Assembly (NCBI GenBank): GCA_022447545.1
Contig: JAKVBI010000014.1
Span: 165,971 to 229,970 of the forward strand
Reading direction: 5' to 3'
DNA length: 64,000 bases
From: Myxococcota bacterium
GTDB taxonomy: Bacteria; Myxococcota_A; UBA9160; SMWR01
In this document: positions 9,295 to 17,751 of the stretch, piece by piece
How the letters are laid out: every line of letters starts with the position of its first letter
How positions within the stretch are numbered: the first letter of the stretch is position 1
Position numbers and translations under genes: made by a program
Notes under the pieces: generated by a model
The model's input: only the letters and a program-made list of their open reading frames with translations
The model's database searches: none
Told to the model about the DNA's origin: nothing

Positions 9295-10365
9295 ATGCGT
9301 CGCTGGGTTTTCGTGCTGGCCGTTCTCGCCATCGCCGTGGCGCTGGTGGCGGCATTTCGTGGTCCTCTCGCCATGGGTGCCATGTCCGTGATGGCGCCGC
9401 GCATCATGAGCGCGAATCCCATGGCCGAGATCCCTGACGGCATCCAAGTGACTCTGTGTGGAGCGGGGAGTCCTCTTCCAGATCCGCAGCGCTCCGGCCC
9501 GTGCGTGGGAGTGGTCGCCGGAGGCCATTTGTTCGTCATTGATGCAGGCAGCGCGAGTGCTCGGAATTTGCAGGGCATGGGGTTGCCTCTCTCGGACGTG
9601 GAGGCAGTCTTCCTGACACATTTTCACTCCGATCACATCGACGGCCTGGGTGAGCTGAGCGTCCTGCGTTGGGTGGCCGGTGCCCATCAGGACCCCCTTG
9701 CGTTGATCGGACCGCCCGGGGTCGAGGACATCGCCGAGGGCTTCAATCGGGCTTATCGGGCCGATGCCCGCTTCCGTGTGGCGCACCATGGAGAGGAGGT
9801 GGTCCCTCCGAGCGGAAAAGGACTGGTCGGACGGCCCTTTTCCATGCCGACCTCTGGTCAGGAGGTCGTCGTCTGGGATCGCGAGGGGGTTCGGATCACT
9901 GCATTTCAGGTGGACCACCAACCGGTGGAGCCGGCAGTGGGTTATCGGATCGACTATGCGGGCCGCTCCGTTGTGATCAGCGGGGACACGGTGCGTTCGC
10001 CGGAACTCGAACGGGTCGCTGAAAACGCCGATCTGCTCGTACACGAAGCACTGGCCGCTCACCTGGTGGCCATCATGCACGCGACCGCCAAGGAGGCGGG
10101 GATGGAGGGGCGAGCCAAGGTTCTCAACGACATCCTCGACTACCATGCGACACCGGTGGATGCGGCCGAGAGTGCGAGCGCGGCCGGTGTCGACCACTTG
10201 CTCTTCTATCACGTGGTCCCGCCTCTCCTGGTGCCGGGACTGCCTGCGGCCTTTCTCCAGGGAGTGTCGGCCGCCTACGATGGCGATGTGACGCTGGGTC
10301 GCGATGGAACGCGGGTGCTCCTACCCGCTGGTTCAGACGACATCGAAGTCTCGGGTGGAACCTGA
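9295..10365 (+). CDS. Metallo-beta-lactamase fold hydrolase, exported or membrane-anchored
   Basis: A 356-residue MBL-fold protein. The zinc motif HFHSDHIDG is present, as are later SGDT and HEAL segments matching the second-shell histidine/aspartate ligands of the RNase Z/arylsulfatase-like branch. The N-terminus RRWVFVLAVLAIAVALVAAF is a signal peptide or membrane anchor, so the enzyme probably works in the periplasm. Start ATG 9295 follows TGGAGG; the longer open frame back to 9226 lacks the signal peptide at its end. It is 78 bases after the GMC gene in the same direction. Hydrolysis of a lactone or ester formed by the dehydrogenase is a reasonable guess. Confidence 0.85.
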   Translation: MRRWVFVLAVLAIAVALVAAFRGPLAMGAMSVMAPRIMSANPMAEIPDGIQVTLCGAGSPLPDPQRSGPCVGVVAGGHLFVIDAGSASARNLQGMGLPLSDVEAVFLTHFHSDHIDGLGELSVLRWVAGAHQDPLALIGPPGVEDIAEGFNRAYRADARFRVAHHGEEVVPPSGKGLVGRPFSMPTSGQEVVVWDREGVRITAFQVDHQPVEPAVGYRIDYAGRSVVISGDTVRSPELERVAENADLLVHEALAAHLVAIMHATAKEAGMEGRAKVLNDILDYHATPVDAAESASAAGVDHLLFYHVVPPLLVPGLPAAFLQGVSAAYDGDVTLGRDGTRVLLPAGSDDIEVSGGT

Positions 10366-10374
10366 ATTCCGTCG

Positions 10375-12312
10375 TCAACCTGCCAGTGCCGAATGCTTCT
10401 GCGCCTCCTGCATGGGCCCCAGGGAGTAGCGGCTCCAGGCCAGGAGACTGGCGAGATCCCAGATGGTTCGCGCTTCCCTCTCGCGCGTCTTTGCGTCTTC
10501 GTTGACCAGGCGGTCGACGCCTCGGAGGTCGATGTGTTCGTCGAGGGGGCCCGGGTCGTCGGCCAGATCGCGAATCCAATCGCTCAGAGGTCCGACGACC
10601 CAGCCATTCTGTGGAGGGAGAAACCCCTGCTTGGGGCGCGTCACGATGGCGGGTGGCACGAGGTTTTCGATGGCCAGGCGCAGGATCTGTTTGACCTCGC
10701 CGTTGCCTACCAACAATTCTGGCGAGAGCCCAAAAGCGAACTCTGCCAATCGATGGTCGCAGAAGGGCAGGCGCACTTCTCTCGAGTGAGCCATGCTCAG
10801 ACGGTCTCCGTAGCGCAGCAGGGACGAGAGCATGGTTCGGAAGCTCAACGTCCATAGGATGCGCGACAGCGCATGCTCGTCGTGAGCAGATTCCTCCGGT
10901 GCGAGGATCAGAGGATCCGACGCAGCGCTGCGCACGACCTCCTCTTGGAAAAAGTCCCCCAGTACCATTTGTGGCCGTCCCGTTCCCGACCGAAGGAGGC
11001 GGCGAACCGGCGACAACCAGGGGTGGTTGAGTAGCAGGCGTGACCAGGAGAACAGGGCGGGCACTTCACGGGCCGCCGCGGCGCGCTCTCGGAACCAGTG
11101 TCGGACCTGTCCCTGAACCCAGAGTTGGCGCAGGAACGAAGCGGTGATGTCGTAGCCGTAGCCTCCGAGCATCTCGTCGGAGCCCTGCCCGTCGAGAAGC
11201 ACCGTGACTCCGTGGCGACTTGCCAGGTGGAACACGCACCACTGGGCGAATTGGCTTGTTCCTCCGATGGGGAAGTCGGCGTGCCAATAGATGCGCTCGG
11301 CCTCGCTCGCAAAGCGCTCCGGAGTGGGAGCGACCTCGTAGGCATCGGTCCGGCAGGCATCCACGACCATTTTCGCGTAATGGCCCTCGTCCATGGGATC
11401 GTTTGGAAAGCGGCCTGTGAAGGTTCGCAGGTCGGCATCCGGTTCGAGTTCGCGGATCAAACAGACCACGGCCGATGAATCCAGGCCGCCGGACAGGCAG
11501 GAACCCACTGGCACGTCGCTGCGCAACCGTATTCTCACCGAGTCACGCATCAGCTCCAAAAAGTGGGCACTCGCCTCCGAGGATTCGTGGGAGCCGTAGG
11601 AGGCTCGAGCTCCCACATCCACGGACCAGTACCGAAACACACGAAGGATCTCTGCCCGTTCCTTGGAGACGTCCACCAACATGGCATGGGCGGGGAGTAG
11701 TTGGTGTATTCCTCGTACCAGGGTTCGCTCGTTCGCGTCTGCCCGCGTGGAACCTTCTGCCAGATAGCTCGCCAATACGCTCGGGTCGATATCGAGATCG
11801 ACACCTTTCAGTCGGGCAAGGGCCTTGGCCTCGGAAGCAAAGGCCACGCTGTCCCGAGTTTGCGCGTAGTAGAGGGGTTTTTCGCCGAACCGATCCCGCG
11901 CGCAGAAGAGTCGCCGGTGGCGACCATCCCAGATCGCGAATGCGAACATTCCGTTGAGTTCCTGGAGGCAGTCTGGTCCCCACTGGGCATAGGCGCGCAA
12001 CAGGACCTCGGTGTCCGAGTCGCTTTCGAAGGTGTGTCCCATTTCGCGCAGGCGATCGCGCAACTCGAGATAGTTGTAGATTTCACCGTTGTAGGTGATG
12101 GCGAGGTCCAGTTCCGGATCCAGCATGGGCTGTCGGCCACGCTCGCTGAGGTCGAGTATCGCGAGTCGTCGGTGCCCCAGAGAACAACGGCCATCGTCGG
12201 AGGTCCAGGAGCCCTCTCCGTCGGGCCCGCGGTACTGCATGAGATCGGTCATGACGCGAACTGCGTGAATATTGGTTCGCTGAGCCGAGACGATTCCTGC
12301 GATGCCGCACAT
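10375..12312 (-). CDS. asnB: Asparagine synthase (glutamine-hydrolysing)
   Basis: A 645-residue class II glutamine amidotransferase fused to an asparagine synthase domain. The mature N-terminus MCGIAGIVS gives the nucleophile Cys2, NGEIYNYLELR is the glutaminase core, and SGGLDSSAVV is the ATP pyrophosphatase loop. The longer open frame upstream is discarded because Cys must be residue 2. No clear Shine-Dalgarno precedes the start. Length and domain order match AsnB/AsnO-type enzymes, which may make asparagine or amidate other carboxylates in cell-envelope or natural-product settings. It lies 204 bases downstream of the HD-domain gene on the same strand and converges tightly on the metallo-hydrolase gene, nine bases between stops. 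Confidence 0.92.
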   Translation of the reverse strand: MCGIAGIVSAQRTNIHAVRVMTDLMQYRGPDGEGSWTSDDGRCSLGHRRLAILDLSERGRQPMLDPELDLAITYNGEIYNYLELRDRLREMGHTFESDSDTEVLLRAYAQWGPDCLQELNGMFAFAIWDGRHRRLFCARDRFGEKPLYYAQTRDSVAFASEAKALARLKGVDLDIDPSVLASYLAEGSTRADANERTLVRGIHQLLPAHAMLVDVSKERAEILRVFRYWSVDVGARASYGSHESSEASAHFLELMRDSVRIRLRSDVPVGSCLSGGLDSSAVVCLIRELEPDADLRTFTGRFPNDPMDEGHYAKMVVDACRTDAYEVAPTPERFASEAERIYWHADFPIGGTSQFAQWCVFHLASRHGVTVLLDGQGSDEMLGGYGYDITASFLRQLWVQGQVRHWFRERAAAAREVPALFSWSRLLLNHPWLSPVRRLLRSGTGRPQMVLGDFFQEEVVRSAASDPLILAPEESAHDEHALSRILWTLSFRTMLSSLLRYGDRLSMAHSREVRLPFCDHRLAEFAFGLSPELLVGNGEVKQILRLAIENLVPPAIVTRPKQGFLPPQNGWVVGPLSDWIRDLADDPGPLDEHIDLRGVDRLVNEDAKTREREARTIWDLASLLAWSRYSLGPMQEAQKHSALAG

Positions 12313-12516
12313 GACTGGAAGAACCCCGACCGCAAGGCGGCCCGTTGGAGGCACGTGGTGGGGGAACCGGAGGATACCGAATAGAAGGGAAGGTGGTGGG
12401 CGCGCCTGCCGAGGTGGGGACACGGCCAGAATTCGGGGCGCTGGGGGCGAATTTGCCTGGCGAACCCCGGGCATCGAAGTGTCTGAAGGCTTGGAAGGTG
12501 CATCCCCGACCCGCGG

Positions 12517-13128
12517 TCAGGGGCGGCCCGTGGGGTGGCCTTCGCTGTCTTCGGGGAGGTAGATCGATCGTTTCGGGCTCGAAAAGACCCGATGGACGAG
12601 GGGCTCGAAAGCTTCTAGGGGCAGGGTGTCGTAGGCGTTGTCGAAGCTGTTTTGATCGTATTTTTCGCAGAATTCCGCGCAGTCGTGCCAATAGGGGTGG
12701 TCGCGAAAACGGTCTCGGAGGTTTGGGTCGAGGTCCAGGTGCTGGAAGAAATAGTATCCCTGGAAGATTGCGTGATGCTTCACGATCCAGAGGTTCTGGT
12801 CGCTGACGAAGGGTTCGAGAATCGTCGCCGCCAGCTCCGCGTGATTCATGCATGCCAGGGTGTCACCGATGTCGTGAATGAGGGCGCAGACCACGTACTC
12901 ATCGTCCCTCCCGTCACGCTGTGCTCGGGTCGCACTCTGGAGGCTATGAGTCAGCCGGTCCACCGCGTAGCCGCCGGTCTCTCCGGCCAGGAGCCGGAGG
13001 TGCTGAAGAATCCGATCGGGGAGTCCCCTTCGGTAGCGCTCGGTATGCCAGCGGATGGTCTGGTACTCCTCGCGTGAGGCGTCTTGCATGGCCGTGAAGG
13101 TCGTATCGGGTAGCCGTGTGTCGCTCAT
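12517..13128 (-). CDS. HD-domain protein, PhnZ/COG4341-like
   Basis: A 203-residue protein with an HD metal site: THSLQSATRAQ gives the first histidine, ALIHDIGD the HD pair, NHAEL and KHHAIFQ further histidines. Spacing matches the PhnZ-like mixed-valence diiron oxygenase branch rather than phosphodiesterases. However, the residues that correspond to the phosphonate-binding Tyr and Glu ahead of the first histidine are not conserved (GETGGYAVDRLTH), so a phosphonate substrate is unlikely. The ATG at 13128 is used because the family begins there. The gene is read away from the aldolase at 13544. Function is unknown; a small hydroxylated substrate is possible. Confidence 0.75.
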   Translation of the reverse strand: MSDTRLPDTTFTAMQDASREEYQTIRWHTERYRRGLPDRILQHLRLLAGETGGYAVDRLTHSLQSATRAQRDGRDDEYVVCALIHDIGDTLACMNHAELAATILEPFVSDQNLWIVKHHAIFQGYYFFQHLDLDPNLRDRFRDHPYWHDCAEFCEKYDQNSFDNAYDTLPLEAFEPLVHRVFSSPKRSIYLPEDSEGHPTGRP

Positions 13129-13543
13129 CCGTGCCGTCTCCTCCCTTTCGTGGCCCGATCCGTCAATGGGGGGGGCTTCGCGCGCCCGCAGGGCTGTTTT
13201 TCGTTCCGCACGGATACCAAACCATGGACCCCGGGGCGATGGAGCTTTTCGGGGCGCCCGGGACTCATCCAGGAAATGACCCTGGGGGACGAGGGCGGGG
13301 TAGCCCTTCTCCGGGAACCGGATTAGCATCCCCTGGAACAAGCCGAGAGCAACCTTCCTCCTCCTCCTCCTCCCATCGCCTCGTGACGGCAGAGTTGACG
13401 CTCGTCGCGGAGCAGGGGCCCGAAACGGCGGGCTCATGGGCCGGCCATGGCCCCAGGTGGTTCCGGGGATGGGGCAGGGATAGAACCCCCGCGACCGGCA
13501 GGTTTCCCCCGACCGAGGGGGATCAGATTCGAGGAGAAACGAG
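13129..13543. promoter_or_regulatory. Divergent intergenic region with a TCC microsatellite
   Basis: This 415-base gap between the divergent HD-domain and aldolase genes has no supportable coding frame. It contains six tandem TCC units at 13356-13373 and several GC-rich short inverted repeats. Promoters for both genes must lie here, but none could be placed with confidence. AGGAG at about 13532 is the ribosome-binding site of the aldolase. Confidence 0.4.
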
Positions 13544-14512
13544 ATGACGGCACCCTGGATCACCTATCGACCGGAACTCAAGGTTTTGGACTGCACTGTT
13601 CGAGACGGCGGGCTCATCAACTCGCACATGTTCGAAGACAAGCTGGTCAAGGCCGTCTACGACACGTGTGTCGAGTCCGGAATTGACTACATGGAGGTGG
13701 GCTACAAGGCGGACAGGAAGCTGGTGGCGGAGTCTGAATTCGGCGACTGGAAGTTCTGCGATGAGGACGACCTGCGCCGAGTTATCGGCGACAACGACAA
13801 TTCCATCCGCATCAGTGCCATGGCGGACGCCGAGAAGACCAATTACAGGGAGGACATCCTTCCCGCAGACCAGAGTGTGCTCGACGTCATTCGCGTTGCG
13901 ACCTACGTCCACCAACTTCCCATCGCCATCGACATGATCAAGGACGCTCACGACAAAGGGTACGAGACGACGTGCAACATCATGGCAGTTTCGATTGCCC
14001 AGGAGAGCGAGATTCAGCAGGCCTTGGAGGAGCTCCGCGAGACACCCGTAGATGCCGTTATGGTGGTCGACAGTTTTGGAGCGCTGTACAGCGAGCAGGT
14101 ACAACGCCTGGTCGAGCGCTACCTGCAAGCTCTGGAGGGTACGGGGAAGCAGGTGGGGATCCATGCCCACAACAACCAACAGTTGGCCTTCGCCAATACC
14201 ATCGAGGCCATCGTTCGGGGTGCCAACATGTTGGACGCCACGATGTTGGGGATGGGGCGTGGCGCAGGCAACTGTCCCATGGAGTTGCTGATCGGCTTCT
14301 TGCGCAACCCCGCTTATCGCCTGAGGCCCATCCTTCAGCTGATTCAGGATTACTTCGTGGACCTGCGTCGAGAGAACGACTGGGGGGCTCTGGTGCCCTA
14401 CAACATCACGGGTCAGCTCAACCAGCACCCGCGGACGGCCATCGGGGTGGTGGCTGGAGATGACCCAGAGAATTTCGTTGGGTTCTACGACAAGCTGAAC
14501 GCAGATCTTTGA
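13544..14512 (+). CDS. DRE-TIM (HMGL-like) aldolase
   Basis: A 322-residue TIM-barrel metalloaldolase. The N-terminal strand reads LDCTVRDGG, the DRE-TIM signature whose acidic residue binds the divalent metal; HAHNN near residue 205 supplies the metal-binding histidines; and GMGRGAGN is the glycine-rich loop. The family includes 4-hydroxy-2-oxovalerate aldolase and isopropylmalate synthase relatives, and this member is closest in style to the uncharacterised group with an aldolase catalytic domain. It should cleave or form a C-C bond next to a pyruvate or keto-acid enolate. AGGAGAAACGAG precedes the ATG. It converges on the KDPG-aldolase-like gene, so two aldolases sit tail to tail. Confidence 0.87.
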   Translation: MTAPWITYRPELKVLDCTVRDGGLINSHMFEDKLVKAVYDTCVESGIDYMEVGYKADRKLVAESEFGDWKFCDEDDLRRVIGDNDNSIRISAMADAEKTNYREDILPADQSVLDVIRVATYVHQLPIAIDMIKDAHDKGYETTCNIMAVSIAQESEIQQALEELRETPVDAVMVVDSFGALYSEQVQRLVERYLQALEGTGKQVGIHAHNNQQLAFANTIEAIVRGANMLDATMLGMGRGAGNCPMELLIGFLRNPAYRLRPILQLIQDYFVDLRRENDWGALVPYNITGQLNQHPRTAIGVVAGDDPENFVGFYDKLNADL

Positions 14513-14549
14513 CGAGAGGGCCGATCTCTGAGGCTGTTCGGTTCTTTCG

Positions 14550-15191
14550 TCAAGCCTTGGCGGATCTTGCTTCGGCGTAGGCGTCTCGAAGCGCTTGAAT
14601 GGCGTCGGTAATACGCCTGTACTCACCCGCTTCAATCCAGTCGGGGCGGAACACGCTCGCGCCGAATGCGAATGCATCGGCACCTGCTTTCGAATAGGCG
14701 CCTAAGCTCTCTGCGGAGACCCCCCCACAGGCGAGCAGCAAAACGTCGTCGAAGGGCCCCTTGATTTCGGTGAAGTAGTCCGGCCCGAAGAATTTCGCGG
14801 GAAAGACCTTGACCATGCTCGCGCCCGCTCGCCACGCCGAGTGGATTTCCTGGGGCGTGAGGGCGCCTGGGAAAACCGGGATGCCGCGTTCGAGACAGGC
14901 CTCGACGACCTCGTTCACGAGGGTGGGCATGACTACGAAGGATGCACCTGCGTCGAGGGCAGCCTCGAGGCTCCTGGAATCGAGCACGGTCCCTGCACCC
15001 ACGGCCAGCGAGTCGCCTGCGATATCGAGTGTTTGGCGGATCAAGCGTGGAGCGTCTCGTGTGTTCATGGTGATCTCGAGAGTTGTCAGTCCGCCAGTGA
15101 TCGCGCTCTCGACGACCGGGGCCAGTGCATCGATTTCGATGCCCCGAAGAATTCCCATGAGAGGGTCGTTCCGAAAAAGTCGTAGGTCCAT
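14550..15191 (-). CDS. KDPG/KHG aldolase family protein
   Basis: A 213-residue class I aldolase of the Eda family. TLEITMNT carries the catalytic glutamate, and MVKVFPAKFFGPDY carries the Schiff-base lysine (VKVFPA) used to cleave 2-keto-3-deoxy-6-phosphogluconate or 4-hydroxy-2-oxoglutarate into pyruvate plus an aldehyde. Length is typical. No Entner-Doudoroff dehydratase gene is adjacent, so the substrate may be another 2-keto-3-deoxy acid made by the surrounding pathway. It is divergent from the acyl-CoA dehydrogenase operon at 15370. Confidence 0.9.
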   Translation of the reverse strand: MDLRLFRNDPLMGILRGIEIDALAPVVESAITGGLTTLEITMNTRDAPRLIRQTLDIAGDSLAVGAGTVLDSRSLEAALDAGASFVVMPTLVNEVVEACLERGIPVFPGALTPQEIHSAWRAGASMVKVFPAKFFGPDYFTEIKGPFDDVLLLACGGVSAESLGAYSKAGADAFAFGASVFRPDWIEAGEYRRITDAIQALRDAYAEARSAKA

Positions 15192-15369
15192 TTCGCACCG
15201 TTTTGGAAGTTTTTGCAGTGCCTATGGTATGCGAAACCCGGGAGCTGCTGCTTCTCGAAGCGCAGTGTCTCCAAGAGATGTTTGTGGCGTGAACGCCCTT
15301 GGGATCGTAATGGGAATGCGTTGGATCGAGAATTGAATCTTGACGTGCGGTGGAACATAGTGTCGATAC
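15192..15369. promoter_or_regulatory. Divergent promoter region carrying the GAATTGAA motif
   Basis: This 178-base gap lies between the KDPG-aldolase-like gene and the acyl-CoA dehydrogenase operon. GAATTGAATC occurs at 15330-15339, about 30 bases before the plus-strand start. The same core recurs in the gaps at 24249-24491 and 27811-27950, which also drive fatty-acid-type catabolic genes, so a shared operator is possible. Confidence 0.35.
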
Positions 15370-16587
15370 ATGAGTGCCGAACCTGAAGTCTCCCAGATCG
15401 AGTTGGACACCTTCCGCGCAGAGGTGTGTCGATGGCTGGATGAGAACACGCCCTCAGCGCCAGCTTTCAAGCTTCCTGATAGTTTTCTGGAGGTCAGCTC
15501 AGACGAGCAGTTTGAATATCTCCGTGCGTGGCAGCGTTTGGTGTACGACGCGGGTTATCTCGGTATGTCATGGCCCAGCGAATTTGGCGGCGGCGGGCGC
15601 CCCCAGATCTTTCAAGACATTGTCAATGACGAAATGGCGGCGGGAAACCACCCGTTCATGTTGAACATCGTTGGGTTGATGTGGGCGGGGCCCGTGATCC
15701 TGAAGTTCGGATCCGACGAGCAGCGCAGACGTTACCTGGCCCCGATGCTCAGAGCCGATGAGATCTGGTGCCAGGGCTTCTCTGAGCCCGAGAATGGCTC
15801 TGATCTTGCGAACGTCCAGACCACCGCAATCCGGGATGGAGATGACTACATCATCAATGGCACGAAAATCTGGACGAGCCTAGGTACCCAGGCCCACCAC
15901 ATGATCCTGCTGGCGCGAACCGATCCCAGCGCCGGAACCAAGTATCAGGGGCTGACGTTCTTTTTGGCACCTGTCGACCACCCGGATGTGGAAAAACGGC
16001 CGATTCGCAAGATGACGGGCGAATTCGGATTCAATGAGACGCACTTCAACAACGCTCGCGTGCCAGCCAGTTGTGTTCTCGGCGAGGAAGGGCAGGGTTG
16101 GGCGATTGCGATGGCGACTCTGGCCTTCGAGCGTTATGCGGAGGGCGGACAGGCCGGGGGCCTGGACATGGTGCAGTTGCGGGTATCCGAGTTGGTGGAG
16201 ATGGCGCGCGAATGTCGACTCGATGGTCGGCCAGCCATCGAAGACCCGGTTGTTCGTGAGGAGTTGGTGAGGTTGAGCGTCGAAGAACGGGCCATCGAGA
16301 TGAATGATCTCCGTCGGCACATCCCCGGCCTTTGTCGCGAGCGTCCCGATGCAATTGGTTTGATGCGCAAGCTCGTCACTTCGGAGTTTCGGCGCAGGAT
16401 GACCCGTTTTGCAGTCAGCTTGCAGGGCGAAGCGGCGAAACTCTATATCGGCGATCCCGGAGCTGTGGAGGATGGTGACTGGCAGCGTCACTATATGAAT
16501 GCGTATTCGGTCACCATAGGCGGCGGGACGAGCCAAATCCAGATGAACATCCTCGGAGAGAGGGTGCTCGGTCTCGACAAGGGGTGA
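15370..16587 (+). CDS. Acyl-CoA dehydrogenase, larger partner of pair 1
   Basis: A 405-residue FAD-dependent acyl-CoA dehydrogenase that forms the alpha-beta double bond of an acyl-CoA. The flavin/substrate loop WCQGFSEPENGSD and NGTKIWTS are clear, and the C-terminus has GGGTSQIQMNILGERVLG. It is followed after three bases by a second, shorter dehydrogenase, then a CoA ligase overlapping by four bases. Such adjacent unequal pairs resemble the alpha2-beta2 heteromeric dehydrogenases of actinobacterial sterol side-chain degradation (FadE26/27, FadE28/29 type). The heteromer idea is inferred from gene order and lengths. Confidence 0.93.
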   Translation: MSAEPEVSQIELDTFRAEVCRWLDENTPSAPAFKLPDSFLEVSSDEQFEYLRAWQRLVYDAGYLGMSWPSEFGGGGRPQIFQDIVNDEMAAGNHPFMLNIVGLMWAGPVILKFGSDEQRRRYLAPMLRADEIWCQGFSEPENGSDLANVQTTAIRDGDDYIINGTKIWTSLGTQAHHMILLARTDPSAGTKYQGLTFFLAPVDHPDVEKRPIRKMTGEFGFNETHFNNARVPASCVLGEEGQGWAIAMATLAFERYAEGGQAGGLDMVQLRVSELVEMARECRLDGRPAIEDPVVREELVRLSVEERAIEMNDLRRHIPGLCRERPDAIGLMRKLVTSEFRRRMTRFAVSLQGEAAKLYIGDPGAVEDGDWQRHYMNAYSVTIGGGTSQIQMNILGERVLGLDKG

Positions 16588-16590
16588 ACG

Positions 16591-17751
16591 GTGGCTGAAG
16601 CCATCTCGTTTGGTGAAGAGCAGGAATTGATCGCGAGCAGTGCGCTCGATTTCATGCGAAGTCGCTGCAGCTTCGAGGCCGTCCGAGAATGGATGGAAAC
16701 CGAGGCTGGATATGATCGAGCGCTGTGGCGGGAAATTGCGGAACTGGGCTGGTTGGGCATTTCTCTCCCTGAGGAATACGGTGGTTCTGGTCTCGGGGCG
16801 ACGGAGCAGATTTCGGTGGTCGAGGCCATGGGGCGCCAAGTCTTCGGCTCGCCCTTTCTTGCCAACACCCTGGCGGCAGAATTGTTGTATCTGGCGGGTA
16901 ACGACGAGCAGAAGCAGCACTGGCTACCGCAGCTCATTTCGGGAACACGGGTCGGTAGCGTTGCGCTGGGTGAAAGCTCTGGGGCCTGGGACTTTGGTGA
17001 TTTCACGGCCAGGGCCGAGTTGGACGGTTCGCAGATTCGACTGACGGGCGAGAAATGCTTCGTGCTGGATGGCGGCAATGCGGACCTGCTGCTGGTAGCG
17101 TGCTCGCTCGGTGGAAAGCCTGTGGTGGTGATCGTGGAGCGTTCTCAGGTTCCCGACACTGCTCTCCGCGTCGAGCGCCTGGTGGACGAGACGCGACGTA
17201 GTGCGCGAATTCGTTTGGATGGGGTGAGTGTGCCCAAGGAATCTCTTCTCACTGGGGCTGATGCATCAGGCGCGTTGAGGAGGCTCCAGTTGAAGGGGGC
17301 CCTGCTGGTCAGCGCAGAGATGGCTGGGGCCGCTCAGGGAGTTTTGGATCTGACCCTGGAGTATCTGAAGACGCGCGTTCAGTTTGGCAAGAAAATTGGC
17401 AGTTATCAGGCACTCAAACACCCCATGGTCTGGATCATGGTCGGTGTGGAACACAGTCGTTCGCTTCTCTATCGAGCGACCACGTTATGGGACGCTGGCG
17501 GAGGTTCCGAAGAGCTCGAAAACGCTGTACGGATGAGTAAAGTGCAATCGGGCGATGCGTGTACCCACGCCGTCGACCGCGCGATTCAATTTCACGGAGC
17601 GTTCGGGTTCACTTGGGATTGCCATGCGCAACTCTTCTTTAGACGTGCACAGTGGGCTGAATACACGTTTGGTGACGCGGCCCACCACCGCCGGCATCTG
17701 TCGGAGCTTTTGTTCAAAGACGATGCACCGTTATCGGTGAGTTCATCGTGA
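16591..17751 (+). CDS. Acyl-CoA dehydrogenase, smaller partner of pair 1
   Basis: A 386-residue acyl-CoA dehydrogenase homologue. The N-terminal helices, the LPEEYGGSGLG motif and the C-terminal RVQFGKKIGSYQALKHPM segment with IQFHGAFGFTWD are present. The central SEP-type flavin loop is weaker than in its neighbour (GESSGAWDF), as is usual for the second subunit of heteromeric dehydrogenases. The GTG start at 16591 follows three bases after the first dehydrogenase. The stop overlaps the GTG of the CoA ligase (GTGA), so the three genes are translated as a unit. Confidence 0.9.
   Translation: MAEAISFGEEQELIASSALDFMRSRCSFEAVREWMETEAGYDRALWREIAELGWLGISLPEEYGGSGLGATEQISVVEAMGRQVFGSPFLANTLAAELLYLAGNDEQKQHWLPQLISGTRVGSVALGESSGAWDFGDFTARAELDGSQIRLTGEKCFVLDGGNADLLLVACSLGGKPVVVIVERSQVPDTALRVERLVDETRRSARIRLDGVSVPKESLLTGADASGALRRLQLKGALLVSAEMAGAAQGVLDLTLEYLKTRVQFGKKIGSYQALKHPMVWIMVGVEHSRSLLYRATTLWDAGGGSEELENAVRMSKVQSGDACTHAVDRAIQFHGAFGFTWDCHAQLFFRRAQWAEYTFGDAAHHRRHLSELLFKDDAPLSVSSS

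Noticed and set aside
12345-12806. 153-codon plus-strand frame between asnB and the HD gene
   Set aside because: Overlaps the HD gene antisense and has an Arg/Gly-rich, shadow-like composition.
13356-13373. (TCC)6 repeat as a ribosome-binding or phase-variation site
   Set aside because: It is over 220 bases from the minus-strand start it would serve and lies outside any coding frame.
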